A DNA stretch of 64,000 nucleotides, taken from positions 1 to 64,000 of the forward strand of contig JAJFKY010000016.1 of the NCBI GenBank assembly GCA_021772975.1. Direction: 5' to 3'. The notes under the pieces were generated by a model. The model saw only the letters and a program-made list of their open reading frames with translations, was not told where the DNA came from and ran no database searches. The DNA comes from Gammaproteobacteria bacterium. Its GTDB lineage: Bacteria; Pseudomonadota; Gammaproteobacteria; Xanthomonadales; Wenzhouxiangellaceae. Of this stretch, positions 34,899 through 43,512 are shown in pieces; position 1 is the first letter of the stretch; each line of letters begins with the position of its first letter. Position numbers and translations under genes: made by a program.

Positions 34899-36255
34899 CA
34901 GGATAGCTTTAGCCATCCTTGTCATGCTGTTGGGCAGTGTGATGGCCGGCAGTGGTTATGCTGATCCCGCTTTGCCGGGCGGTCACACAACGGTCAGGAA
35001 TATCACCAGTCAGTCGTTCGCCCAGCCAGTGGCCAATATGCCTGAGCAGCGGCTATCAGATTTCTTCGTAGGCAACTCATTCTTCAAGAACAACTGGGTG
35101 CAGTCACCGGCTTCGGCCAGCGCGCGTGATGGCCTTGGTCCACACTACATCGCGCGCTCCTGCTCAGGCTGTCATTTATCCGATGGCCGCGGCCAACCGC
35201 CACTGGGGCGTGACCTGCCAACCGCGCTGTTGTTGAAAACCCGGGCCTGGCTGGATGAGCAGATTCTGCCACATCCGGATTTCGGTGAGCAGTTGACAAC
35301 CCTGAGCATTGATCAGCGCTCGCCGGAAGCCGGTATCAGCATCACCTATCAGGCCCTGGCCGGCGAATTTGCTGATGGCCAGGGCTATGTTCTGCAACAG
35401 CCCAGCTACCAGCTGGAACTGCTGATGCCGGCCAGTCAACCGATCATTATCTCTCCCCGGGTGGCGCCCCAGATGATCGGTCTGGGTTTGCTGGAAGCGA
35501 TTCCAGCCGACCAGCTGCGGGCCTGGGCTGATCCGGATGATGCTGATGGTGACGGAATCTCCGGGCGCAGTCAGCAGGTGACGGATCAGGTCAACGGTGG
35601 CCTGTCGATAGGCCGCTTTGGCTGGAAAACAGATGCTCCGGGTGTTTTGCAGCAAACCGCGGGGGCTTTGAACAATGACATCGGAATCACCTCGGCCTTT
35701 TTCCCCGTCACTGACCGCGATAATCAGGACAACGAGTCCCAGCCGGAGATCAGTGCAGCATTGCTGGCTCAGCTGGCTTATTATTCCATGACCCTGGCGG
35801 TGCCCGCCGCGCGTATCCAGGATAAAACCAGATTCGAGGCAGGTAAGCGCTTGTTTCAAGCAGCCGGTTGCGCCGCCTGTCACGTCTCCACTGTTACCAC
35901 CGGCCAGCTGGCCGGTTTACCCGAGCTATCCGGGCAGACTATCCATGCTTACACCGATCTGCTGCTGCATGATATGGGCGAGGGCCTGGCGGATCATTAT
36001 TACCCCCAGCCACCGGCCAGCGAAGCGCCGGCGGTTACCCGCTTCCGCCAGGAATGGCGTACGCCGCCATTATGGGGGCTGGGTTTGCTGAAAACGGTCA
36101 GCGGGCACACCCGGCTGTTACACGATGGCAGGGCCAGGAACATCAGCGAGGCCATTTTGTGGCACGCCGGCGAAGCCGATGAGGCGCAGCAAAATTACCG
36201 CCGGATGTCACGTGCAGAACGGCAACTGCTGCTAGAATTCCTAAACGCTATCTGA
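34891..36255 (+). CDS. Di-haem oxidoreductase (DUF1111 family)
   Basis: 454 residues with a signal peptide (about residues 1-25, ending GYADPA). Two c-type haem sites C-x-x-C-H are present: SCSGCHLSD near residue 92 and GCAACHVST near residue 330. In between is the acidic DPDDADGDGISGR loop, which probably binds calcium as in di-haem peroxidase relatives. A further motif, LLHDMGEGLADHY, is typical of DUF1111. The protein is periplasmic. In related operons this gene always accompanies imelysin genes and is thought to support iron uptake by redox work on the metal. Start ATG overlaps the upstream imelysin stop. Confidence 0.9.
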   Translation: MPSRIALAILVMLLGSVMAGSGYADPALPGGHTTVRNITSQSFAQPVANMPEQRLSDFFVGNSFFKNNWVQSPASASARDGLGPHYIARSCSGCHLSDGRGQPPLGRDLPTALLLKTRAWLDEQILPHPDFGEQLTTLSIDQRSPEAGISITYQALAGEFADGQGYVLQQPSYQLELLMPASQPIIISPRVAPQMIGLGLLEAIPADQLRAWADPDDADGDGISGRSQQVTDQVNGGLSIGRFGWKTDAPGVLQQTAGALNNDIGITSAFFPVTDRDNQDNESQPEISAALLAQLAYYSMTLAVPAARIQDKTRFEAGKRLFQAAGCAACHVSTVTTGQLAGLPELSGQTIHAYTDLLLHDMGEGLADHYYPQPPASEAPAVTRFRQEWRTPPLWGLGLLKTVSGHTRLLHDGRARNISEAILWHAGEADEAQQNYRRMSRAERQLLLEFLNAI

Positions 36256-36263
36256 AACCTGCT

Positions 36264-37376
36264 ATGCCGCAACCCATCGTTAATCTATTGATTCTGCTGG
36301 TCATGCTGATGCCAATGGCGTCCGACGCTGCTCCAACCGCTGCGGATAAACAGCAGTTTTTACACGCAGTCATCACTGAGATTTATCAACCGGCTATCGC
36401 GCAACTGCGCCAGGATCATGCTGTCCTGGCTGGGCTGCTGGACAGCAGCTGCGGGACTGACGATTTAGTCGATGTGAATGAACTGCAGCAGGCCTGGACG
36501 GAGGTTTATCAACAATGGAAACGGGTTGAAAGCTATACTTTCGGACCGGTCAGCTACAATCATCTGTCGCGGCAGATAGGTTTCTGGCCAACCCGGGATA
36601 AGTTTCTGCAGATGCTGGTGCTGGGTGAAGGTCCGGTTGATCGTGACAGGGTATACGGGCTGAGTATCGCGACCAAAGGCTATCCAGCCCTGGAGTGGGT
36701 ATTTTTTACCCGCTTTGCAACCGATCTGCCAGCGCTCGAACAGCAACGTTACTGCCAGTTGAGCCAGTGGCTGACGGTTGAGATACAAGAGGAGCTGGCG
36801 GTGGTTGAAGAGGGCTATCAACTGGCTGAGTTTTTGCAGGTGCTTAACGGTGAGCGGGAGTTGACCCTGGCCGAATCGGCGTTTTCCTATGAGCCATTCG
36901 CCGAGTGGTTGAATACCGTTATCGCAACCCAGTATGAATTACGCAAGCTGTACCTGATCAAGCCGGCCGGATTGCGCCCGGCCACCCGGGTATTGCCGGA
37001 GTCCGTGGATGCCTACCATAGCGGACAGTCCCAGTTGGCTCTGCGGGCACGCTGGCAGGCATTAAAAACTATCTACCTGGGCGATGCTGGCGGGCCTGCT
37101 TTGACGCACTTGCTGGCTCATTCCCAGACCGAAGCTGGTAACGATGCGGAAGCTGGTATGGAAACAGTCGCCGAGCAGCTGCGGCAGGCGGTGGCGGCGG
37201 TTGACCGGCAACTGCTGCAACTGCCGGCGGTTGATCTGTCCACGCTGGTGCTGGAGCACCACCCGCTGCTGGTCGAACTGGATGCCAGCCTGTTTCAGCT
37301 GGAAACATTACTGCTCACACAGGTGACCGCCGCACTCGATACCCCCAGCCTGTTCGTCAACAACGACGGGGATTGA
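36264..37376 (+). CDS. Second imelysin-family protein
   Basis: 370 residues, signal peptide MPQPIVNLLILLVMLMPMASDA. The central motif GYPALEWVFF corresponds to the family's GxxxLEYLLF; the G-x-H-x-x-E His is replaced by Ala here (P-A-L-E). That differs from the first imelysin and suggests a divided role, such as one metal-binding and one partner protein. Helical bundles follow, with WARQPxxx-type segments such as SAFSYEPFAEWL. It starts 8 bp after the di-haem gene stop and is followed by DUF1513 after 9 bp. Confidence 0.85.
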   Translation: MPQPIVNLLILLVMLMPMASDAAPTAADKQQFLHAVITEIYQPAIAQLRQDHAVLAGLLDSSCGTDDLVDVNELQQAWTEVYQQWKRVESYTFGPVSYNHLSRQIGFWPTRDKFLQMLVLGEGPVDRDRVYGLSIATKGYPALEWVFFTRFATDLPALEQQRYCQLSQWLTVEIQEELAVVEEGYQLAEFLQVLNGERELTLAESAFSYEPFAEWLNTVIATQYELRKLYLIKPAGLRPATRVLPESVDAYHSGQSQLALRARWQALKTIYLGDAGGPALTHLLAHSQTEAGNDAEAGMETVAEQLRQAVAAVDRQLLQLPAVDLSTLVLEHHPLLVELDASLFQLETLLLTQVTAALDTPSLFVNNDGD

Positions 37377-37385
37377 GCGACAGCT

Positions 37386-38489
37386 ATGCTCAGCCGCAGG
37401 GATTTTTGCCGCCGGTCGGCGGTTTCCGCGGCCCTGCTGGCCTGGCCGGGGTTCGCCGCCGGCGGCGATGAACTGCTGGCCAATACCACCGTGACCCTGG
37501 CCGGCGGCTATTCCAACGCCAATCGCCAACAGTTTTTTATCGGTCAGCTGGGTGCGAACGGTGAGCCCAAATGGATCGAGCTGGGGTACCGGGTGCATCA
37601 GATTCTGCCACTGGGTAAACATCAGTATCTGGCCATCGGCCGACGGCCCGAGACCTGGATGGTGTGGGTGGATTTTGCCCACCAGGCGATTATTCGGGTG
37701 CATAACGTAGAAGCCGGTTGCCATCTGTATGGACATGCCGTGATTGATCCCCACAACCGGGTATTGATCACAGCGGAAAATGATGTGATCGAACGGCAGG
37801 GGCTGGTGGTGCTGCGGGATATGGACTCGCTGGACATCATTGAGCGCTACCCCAGCCATGGCCTGGGACCGCATCAATTGCTGCTGGACAGCGACCGGCA
37901 ACGCCTGTGGGTGGCCAACGGCGGGTTTTTGCTGGAACCGGGCACCGGCCGGGCGATCCGCAATCGGGACAGTTTCCAATCCTCGCTGGTGCTGCTGGAT
38001 TATCATTCCGGACGGCGACTGGAAGCAGTTCAGCACCCTGATCAGCAACAGTCCATGCGACATATCGCGCAGCTGGATCAAGCTACCGTTGCGATCGGAT
38101 TGCAGCATCACGGCGTCGGCTCGCCGGGGCCTGAGGCTGCCTATGCGGTGTGGTCACCGGGGCAAACGCTGCAGACCTACAAAAACCCCCATCCCAGGCA
38201 AAACTATGTGACCAGCGTCATTTCGCTGGCGCGTGACCGTTTTGCGGTCAGTATGGAAAAGGATCATGCAGTGGTGGTCGTTGACCGTCACCATGGTGAA
38301 GTGCAATCAGAGCGCATTGAGACACCCCAGGGCCTGGCTGTGACCGACCAGGGTTTATTGGTCAGCGCCCAGTCCGGTGGTTTATGGCGCTATTCAGACT
38401 TAAATCAGAGCGGGTTAAAGCCGCCCACTCGCAGCCTGCCGCCGGGTTTCTGGTTCGATAATCACTTTATTGCTGAAACAGTATCCTGA
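37386..38489 (+). CDS. Tat-exported DUF1513 protein
   Basis: 367 residues with a twin-arginine signal (LSRRDFCRRSAVSAALLAWP). The rest is a beta-propeller of the DUF1513 family: WVDFAHQAIIRVHNVEAG, CHLYGHAVIDPHNRVLI, SHGLGPHQLLLDSDRQRLWV, NGGFLLEPGTGR and IGLQHHGVGSPGPEAAYAVW. DUF1513 is the usual last gene of imelysin/DUF1111 operons. Tat export suggests a folded, perhaps cofactor-bearing, periplasmic protein. It ends 30 bp before the convergent PepSY gene. Confidence 0.88.
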   Translation: MLSRRDFCRRSAVSAALLAWPGFAAGGDELLANTTVTLAGGYSNANRQQFFIGQLGANGEPKWIELGYRVHQILPLGKHQYLAIGRRPETWMVWVDFAHQAIIRVHNVEAGCHLYGHAVIDPHNRVLITAENDVIERQGLVVLRDMDSLDIIERYPSHGLGPHQLLLDSDRQRLWVANGGFLLEPGTGRAIRNRDSFQSSLVLLDYHSGRRLEAVQHPDQQQSMRHIAQLDQATVAIGLQHHGVGSPGPEAAYAVWSPGQTLQTYKNPHPRQNYVTSVISLARDRFAVSMEKDHAVVVVDRHHGEVQSERIETPQGLAVTDQGLLVSAQSGGLWRYSDLNQSGLKPPTRSLPPGFWFDNHFIAETVS

Positions 38490-38519
38490 CCGAAAGTCCG
38501 CCAGTCATCAGGCATGTGG

Positions 38520-39290
38520 TTACGGGCGCTTGATCCACCACATATAAATTCCGGAAATCACCAGTAGCAGCAGCACCACTGCACTGGCATCCATCAGCAG
38601 CACGCCGAAGTTGCCGCCCAGCAAGCGGCCACTGTGCAGATCCAGCAGTACCTGCTCCCAGGACAGTGCACTGCGGTAATAAGCGTCGGTCAACCGGGCG
38701 GCGGTGCTGGTATCGACCTCGCGCAACTGCGACCAACTGACCGCATCAGCTCCAATCACCACGGTAGACAAATCGTCCAGATCTATCCGCAGGGTAGTCG
38801 AACCGTCAGCGATGACCGGCTGCTGTCCAGCGGATATACCCAGTCTGGAGATATTGGCTGCCCCGATCGCATCAGCGGCAATGTAGTCCAGGTATTCACC
38901 AGTGCCGGTATGCCACAGCAGACCGCTGGAGCAGGCCGATAACAGCGATGATGGCAGACCGGTCCGGGCAGGAAGTCGAACCGCACCAATCAGTTGGCCT
39001 GGGCAGATATCGATCGGTCGGGTGTTGATATACAGCGTATCTTCGAACTGGCTGATGACAGACTGATCCAGCGTGACGGCCTGAATCTCCAGCCGGGCGG
39101 GCAAGCCGTAAGCTTTGCGCAACAGGCTGGACTGGCTAAAACGGCTGTCCAGCTGCAGTGCCTCGGTATGGTTAAGCAGAATTCCGGTAATCACCAGGAT
39201 CACCACCAGAAATGCCGAAGTCAGTCCGATGCGCCGATGCCAGCGATAGAACCATTGCCGGGTTAAAAACGAGGGGTTGCCGAAACTCAT
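38520..39290 (-). CDS. PepSY-associated transmembrane protein
   Basis: 256 residues. It starts FLTRQWFYRWHRRIGLTSAF, the family's first helix with a His in WHRRIG, followed by VVILVITGILLNHTEAL. The middle is periplasmic with PepSY-like strands (TTLRIDLDDLSTVVIGADAV, WEQVLLDLHSGRLLGG), and the C-terminal helix ends YMWWIKRP. Such proteins move electrons or act with ferric/flavin reductases at the inner membrane. The gene follows the FMN-binding protein by 6 bp and is the last of the minus-strand operon that begins at 41677. Confidence 0.85.
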   Translation of the reverse strand: MSFGNPSFLTRQWFYRWHRRIGLTSAFLVVILVITGILLNHTEALQLDSRFSQSSLLRKAYGLPARLEIQAVTLDQSVISQFEDTLYINTRPIDICPGQLIGAVRLPARTGLPSSLLSACSSGLLWHTGTGEYLDYIAADAIGAANISRLGISAGQQPVIADGSTTLRIDLDDLSTVVIGADAVSWSQLREVDTSTAARLTDAYYRSALSWEQVLLDLHSGRLLGGNFGVLLMDASAVVLLLLVISGIYMWWIKRP

Positions 39291-39296
39291 AACGGC

Positions 39297-39809
39297 TCAG
39301 GCCGGCTTATCGGCGTTCAGAATCTGTTGATGCAGATACAAAGCCAGCCGCGCCACTGCGCGCACCGCGGTCACCGACAGCGTAGCACCGGTAATGCCAT
39401 TGATGGTGCGGGTGAGTTGCCGGTCATCATCCAGGCGGGCTGCTTCAAACTGACGGGTAAAGGCCGGAAAGCGCACTTCCCAGCCGCGTGATTCCCGAAA
39501 CACCAGAATCCGCACCTGTTCAATCTGATTGGTATCAATCACCACGCCAATAGTGATGGGCTGATCTTTACCGATTTCTTCCAGAATCCAGGCGGAACGC
39601 TGAGCATTCAGCCAGTAGCGCACCCGAAACGGCTTAAAGCGATGCCCGAGGATATCCTGGGCGATTTTTTTATCCGCCGGTTGCAGATAATACTGATGCA
39701 TTTCGGGACTGGCGTCGTTGAACGCCTGGGCCAGAAAATCTTCCTGGGTCAGGTATTCACCCTTGGCCAGCAGGGCCTTGCACGGCAAAACCAGAGCCAG
39801 CAATAGCAC
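39297..39809 (-). CDS. Exported FMN-binding domain protein, probable ApbE substrate
   Basis: About 170 residues from a GTG at 39809; the true start is uncertain because the frame stays open upstream, but a hydrophobic signal (LLLALVLPCKALLA) begins here. The FMN-binding domain of the NqrC/RnfG kind ends with TINGITGATLSVTAVR, which fits the flavinylation motif (S/T-G-A-T), the Thr being the residue to which ApbE attaches FMN. The rest (YYLQPADKKIAQDILGHRF, VGVVIDTNQIEQVRIL, RESRGWEVRFP) is the conserved core. It lies between a porin and a PepSY gene. Acts in the periplasm as a one-electron carrier. Confidence 0.85.
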   Translation of the reverse strand: MLLLALVLPCKALLAKGEYLTQEDFLAQAFNDASPEMHQYYLQPADKKIAQDILGHRFKPFRVRYWLNAQRSAWILEEIGKDQPITIGVVIDTNQIEQVRILVFRESRGWEVRFPAFTRQFEAARLDDDRQLTRTINGITGATLSVTAVRAVARLALYLHQQILNADKPA

Positions 39810-39877
39810 AACCGGCGCAGGGCGGAAGGCCCATCGCCGGTTGCTGTTACTGTTGGTCGGTGACAGTCGCTTGATAA

Positions 39878-41263
39878 TTAAAAACTCCAGCCAACGCCCA
39901 GGTTAAAGCCATCCAGGCTGCGGTCGGCCTCGTCGAACTCAAGCTGATAGTCCGCTTTGAAGACCACATTCGGATGCAGCCAGTAATTGACCCCGAACAG
40001 CACCCGGCGCCGCTCGCTGTCGGCCGCCAGGCCAACATCACTGCCGGCGCGTTCGTCGAACTGTTCATAGCGGCCGAATACGCCCCATTGGTTGGTAAAG
40101 CGCCAGGACGGCTCCAGATAAAAACCATATTGTTCATCGCGTCCGATACCGGTATTCACGCCGCCGTCAAACACATTTTCAATATCATCATCGATAAACC
40201 AGCGCGCATACAGACCGCGGAACTCAAATGAACCGTTGCGGTAAATCGCATGGGCTTCCGCCAGCACACCACTCAGATCGGTGACGCTGTTGCCGAGTTC
40301 ATCAAACACGCCTTCGCGGCCGATATTGCCACGTGCGCTGCCATCCTGGGTGAAGTCGGTCTGGTAGTGCAGTGCGGCGGCCAGTTCCAGACCGGGCACG
40401 CCGGTGTAGCGCAAGCGGCCGGTAAAGGCCGGATTGTCCACCTCGGCGCGCGCGCCATTCTGGCGCGAATCGCGTATGGTCAGCTCTCCGCTGCTGCCAC
40501 TTTCGAAAAACAGGCCTTCGTGGATACCCAGGTTATAGCTCCAGCCATTGCCGAAGCGTCCCAGAAACTGCAGGCCATTGACCCGGTAGGTAGTCGGAAT
40601 AATGCGGCTTTCGATCTGATTGCGCTCTACCCCGAAGAAGGTGTCGGGCTCGTGCACTTCGTTCAGGATGCCGACCGGCACCAGATACAGACCGGCCTGC
40701 AGACTGTGCCTGGCCAGATAATCCCACTCGATAAAGGCCTGTTCCAACTCGATGGCACCCGGTGAGCGGTCGTCGTCGGAAATAAAAGTGTGCTCGATTT
40801 CCACCTCGGAAATAAACCTCAAAGTATCGGTGAACTCGTTATTGATATAGAAAATAAACCGCTGTACGTCCAGCTCGTTGGTGCTGGAGGATGAGGTGCC
40901 GTTGTTGTAGAGCACTTCTCCGTAGCCGCCAACCCGGACATTATCAAACCAGCGGTTGGTATCGTCACCGGTCTGCTCGGACAGCACCTCTACCTGATCG
41001 GCGGTGGCGGTGGCGATCAATTCCGCCTGCTCGGCGCGTTCGGTGGTTTCGGTGATCTGATCCTGGTTGCTGGTGAGTATTTCAGTGAGCTGATCGATGC
41101 GCTCCTGCTGAGCTTCCAGTTGCGCCTGCTGGGCTTTGATCAGTTCATACAATTCCTGTACTGAGGCAGAGTCGGCATCCTGAGCCATGCCCTGCGTGCT
41201 TGCCACGACACAGCAGCAAGCCAGGCTGAACAGCCGTGCCCTTGAGGGGAAAAACTTAAACAT
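39878..41263 (-). CDS. Outer-membrane porin (OprO/OprP-type) with N-terminal coiled coil
   Basis: 461 residues, signal peptide MFKFFPSRARLFSLACCCVV through about residue 27. Residues ~35-95 are a Gln/Glu-rich coiled coil (LYELIKAQQAQLEAQQERI) that probably trimerises or spans the periplasm. A 16-strand barrel follows: VRVGGYGEVLYNN, LDVQRFIFYINNEF, RFISEVEIEHTF, LEQAFIEWDYL, GLQFLGRFGNGW and a C-terminal GFNLGVGWSF ending in Phe. Loop charges are mixed, so the solute is not predictable. It sits in an operon with a lipoprotein, FMN-binding and PepSY genes downstream of a Fur-box-like site. Confidence 0.85.
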   Translation of the reverse strand: MFKFFPSRARLFSLACCCVVASTQGMAQDADSASVQELYELIKAQQAQLEAQQERIDQLTEILTSNQDQITETTERAEQAELIATATADQVEVLSEQTGDDTNRWFDNVRVGGYGEVLYNNGTSSSSTNELDVQRFIFYINNEFTDTLRFISEVEIEHTFISDDDRSPGAIELEQAFIEWDYLARHSLQAGLYLVPVGILNEVHEPDTFFGVERNQIESRIIPTTYRVNGLQFLGRFGNGWSYNLGIHEGLFFESGSSGELTIRDSRQNGARAEVDNPAFTGRLRYTGVPGLELAAALHYQTDFTQDGSARGNIGREGVFDELGNSVTDLSGVLAEAHAIYRNGSFEFRGLYARWFIDDDIENVFDGGVNTGIGRDEQYGFYLEPSWRFTNQWGVFGRYEQFDERAGSDVGLAADSERRRVLFGVNYWLHPNVVFKADYQLEFDEADRSLDGFNLGVGWSF

Positions 41264-41308
41264 TGTGATGGGCCTTTAATTGATTGAAATAAGCGGGGGC
41301 TGGAACGA

Positions 41309-41677
41309 TTACTCTTCCCAGCGGAACAGGCGGTTAACCGTGCAATAGCTGGGCTGCTCATTCTGAGCGCCGAAGCGCAGCGTATCGCCAGGGTTCAGGC
41401 AGCGCGAAGCCGCAGCCCGGCGAGTCACGATAAATGCCGGTGAGCTCTGATTGCTCAGCGACGAACACTGGCCTATCAGAGTGACCAGGTAATCATCCGA
41501 ATCGTGTCTGAACACAAACGCGGATTCGCCCTGCGGCGTCCATTGCTCGATCTGACGGACAAAGCAGACATTGTTGACTTCTTCGCCCTGGTTGGCCAGA
41601 TTTTCCACGGCAGGATCGACCGCCGCACAGGCTGCCAGCAGCAGCGGAATGGATAACAGCAACAGACGCATTTTCAA
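41309..41677 (-). CDS. Small lipoprotein (DUF6491-like)
   Basis: 122 residues with lipobox LLLAACAAV (Cys near residue 17). The mature part has five cysteines in a spread NVCFVRQIEQW, IGQCSSLS, SRCLNPGD and SYCTVNRL, with RWEE at the end, a pattern like the short DUF6491 lipoproteins. It is the first gene of the minus-strand operon and lies about 100 bp downstream of the putative Fur box. The next gene (porin) begins 45 bp later. Function unknown; outer-membrane anchoring is likely. Confidence 0.7.
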   Translation of the reverse strand: MKMRLLLLSIPLLLAACAAVDPAVENLANQGEEVNNVCFVRQIEQWTPQGESAFVFRHDSDDYLVTLIGQCSSLSNQSSPAFIVTRRAAASRCLNPGDTLRFGAQNEQPSYCTVNRLFRWEE

Positions 41678-41775
41678 ACTCCAAAATCAAACCGGTAAAG
41701 CCGCCGGCCATCCATAGTGGCTCGGGCAAGCGGGTAGTCAGGCAGGCAGCACCTCCTTGTAAAGAGAACGATAAT

Positions 41776-41798
41776 ACAAATGCGAACTATTCGCAATC
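41776..41798 (-). promoter_or_regulatory. Putative Fur box
   Basis: TGCGAA (41781-41786) and TTCGCA (41790-41795) form a palindrome with a 3-bp centre, in the AAATGCGAACTATTCGCAAT context that resembles the Fur consensus used by many gammaproteobacteria. It is preceded by GATAATAC. It lies 100 bp upstream of the lipoprotein-porin-FMN-PepSY operon. Pattern match only. Confidence 0.55.
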
Positions 41799-41989
41799 AG
41801 GCATCTGATATTTATCTACTCTATTGAGGCGGGAGCAAAATTAGTACTATTGATTCAAAGGGTTAACTAAAAGTATCGGAGCGTGGCAAGCCTGGTGATC
41901 AATGCACTCAGCGCCCTGGCGCGCCCCGAATGCAGCTGTAACGGGTATCAGATTGACCATCAACTGACAGATTTCCGCACAGATTTAAC

Positions 41990-42019
41990 TTGTTATCACC
42001 GCATGGCAACAGTTAGAAT
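41990..42019 (+). promoter_or_regulatory. Promoter of tRNA-Thr
   Basis: TTGTTA at 41990-41995 and TAGAAT at 42014-42019 with an 18-bp spacer, ending 18 bp before the tRNA start. The spacing and position suit a sigma-70 promoter. Confidence 0.6.
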
Positions 42020-42037
42020 ACGCGTCCCGCAGACAAC

Positions 42038-42113
42038 GCCGGTATAGCTCAGCTGGTAGAGCAACTGATTTGTAATCAGTAGGTCCTGGGTTCGACTCCT
42101 AGTGCCGGCACCA
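42038..42113 (+). tRNA. tRNA-Thr (anticodon TGT)
   Basis: 76 nt with encoded CCA. Acceptor arm GCCGGTA pairs with TGCCGGC, followed by discriminator A at 42110. The anticodon loop is TTTGTAA inside ACTGA/TCAGT, giving TGT for Thr codons ACN. D and T arms are canonical (AGCTCAGCTGGTAGAGC, GGTTCGACTCC). Its 3' end is the integration site of the element at 42097-52172. Confidence 0.98.
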
Positions 42114-42117
42114 TTTC
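42097..42117 (+). repeat. attL-type direct repeat
   Basis: The 21-bp sequence starting TCCTAGTGCC and ending CCATTTC covers the tRNA-Thr T arm/acceptor/CCA. It is repeated exactly at 52152-52172. Confidence 0.95.
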
Positions 42118-42214
42118 ACCATCCAAGCACGTCCAATACCATCTTGATTACCCTTATTGAATAAGGGGTTACGTTCGATTGATGCCCTTAGTAGTCCGAG
42201 ATTGTCTCTTGACA

Positions 42215-42275
42215 TCTTGCCTGCTTAGTAGGCAAGATTGTAGGCATGTTGTCTACTGGTCTACTGCTTGCCTAC
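42215..42275. promoter_or_regulatory. GTAGGCA repeats at left end, possible integrase arm sites
   Basis: TCTTGCCT / AGGCAAGA form an inverted repeat at 42215-42237, a direct GTAGGCA lies at 42240-42246 and an inverted TTGCCTAC at 42268-42275. GTAGGC(C/A)A also occurs twice near the right end (52072-52079 and 52084-52091). Repeats of one motif near both attachment sites are what arm-type sites of tyrosine recombinases look like. Confidence 0.5.
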
Positions 42276-42291
42276 ACGGAGACTCGCCTAC

Positions 42292-43512
42292 ATGAAACTA
42301 ACGGCTAGGACGATCACAAGTGCCAAATACTTTGATGGTAAGAGAAAACTGTTTGATGGTGGTGGGCTGTATCTGGAACTCATGCCGTCAGGCAGTAAGT
42401 TATGGCGTTATGCTTATCGGTTCCATGGCAAACAATCGCGTATTTCACTGGGAGCCTGGCCGGAAGTCAGTTTACAGGAAGCGAGAGAGAAACACCGGGT
42501 AGCGCATAAACTGGTCAATGATGGAGTTAACCCAAGTCAAGCACGAAAAACCCAACAGAATCAAGCACAGCAAGCGCAAAGCAATAGCTTGAAATCCATA
42601 GCATCTGAATGGATGAGTAAACAGGCCAACAGGTGGAAACCAATAACGTGTGAAGGGAAACAAGCCCGCCTAGAGAGACACGCCTTCCCTATTCTTGGCA
42701 ATCGGCCAATCAATGAAATTTCAGCCAGACAGATACTCGACGTGCTACGCAAGATAGAAGCTGCTGGCAGCTTTGAAACGGCACATCGAGTCAAACAGGC
42801 GCTAAGTCAGATATTCCGCTATGCCATCGCCACAGATCGGGCAGAGTATGATCCGACCGCCAGCCTTGCCGGTGCATTAACTCCCCCCAAGACCATTCAC
42901 CATGCTGCTATAACGGAAGAAAAGGCCATTGGAGGCTTGCTTAGGGCCATTGATGACTACGATGGCTATATAGTGGTGAAGTGGGCATTACAGCTCGCGC
43001 CTTTTGTATTTGTTCGCCCTGGCGAGCTAAGGCATGCGGAATGGTCAGAGATCGACACAGAAGCAGCTATGTGGAGAATACCGGCGGACAAGATGAAGAT
43101 GAACAGACCCCACATGATACCGCTGTCGCAGCAAGCTATAGCAATTCTGGAAGAGGTGCGGCAACTTACCAGCAAAAGCCGCTATGTGTTTCATTCAATT
43201 AGAACCATTACCCGTCCAATATCTGAAAACACCACAAATGCGGCACTCAGGCGCATGGGTTACACAAAAGACCAGATGACCACCCACGGTTTCCGCAGTA
43301 TGGCCAGCACTCGGCTGCATGAGCTTGGCTGGCGTAGTGATCTTATCGAAATGCAGTTATCACATGCTGAGCGAAACGAAGTTAAATCGGCTTATAACTA
43401 TGCTGAATACGTGGATGACCGGCGTAAGATGATGCAGGCTTGGGCTGATTATTTGGATGGGTTGAAAGCTGGGGGCGAAATCATCGCAATAAAAGGACAC
43501 CTAGCACAATGA
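42292..43512 (+). CDS. P4-family tyrosine recombinase (integrase)
   Basis: 406 residues from the ATG at 42292; an in-frame TTG at 42268 would overlap the arm-like repeats and add residues not seen in the family. The N-terminal DUF4102 domain (KYFDGKRKLFDGGGLYLELM, SRISLGAWPEVSLQEAREK) binds arm sites. The catalytic domain shows the first Arg in VRPGELRHAEW, HGFRSMASTRLHELGW with the H-x-x-R pair, and the final nucleophile in YNYAEYVDDRRKMMQAW. The enzyme would catalyse integration into the tRNA-Thr gene 180 bp upstream. It overlaps the next gene by 4 bp (ATGA). Confidence 0.95.
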   Translation: MKLTARTITSAKYFDGKRKLFDGGGLYLELMPSGSKLWRYAYRFHGKQSRISLGAWPEVSLQEAREKHRVAHKLVNDGVNPSQARKTQQNQAQQAQSNSLKSIASEWMSKQANRWKPITCEGKQARLERHAFPILGNRPINEISARQILDVLRKIEAAGSFETAHRVKQALSQIFRYAIATDRAEYDPTASLAGALTPPKTIHHAAITEEKAIGGLLRAIDDYDGYIVVKWALQLAPFVFVRPGELRHAEWSEIDTEAAMWRIPADKMKMNRPHMIPLSQQAIAILEEVRQLTSKSRYVFHSIRTITRPISENTTNAALRRMGYTKDQMTTHGFRSMASTRLHELGWRSDLIEMQLSHAERNEVKSAYNYAEYVDDRRKMMQAWADYLDGLKAGGEIIAIKGHLAQ

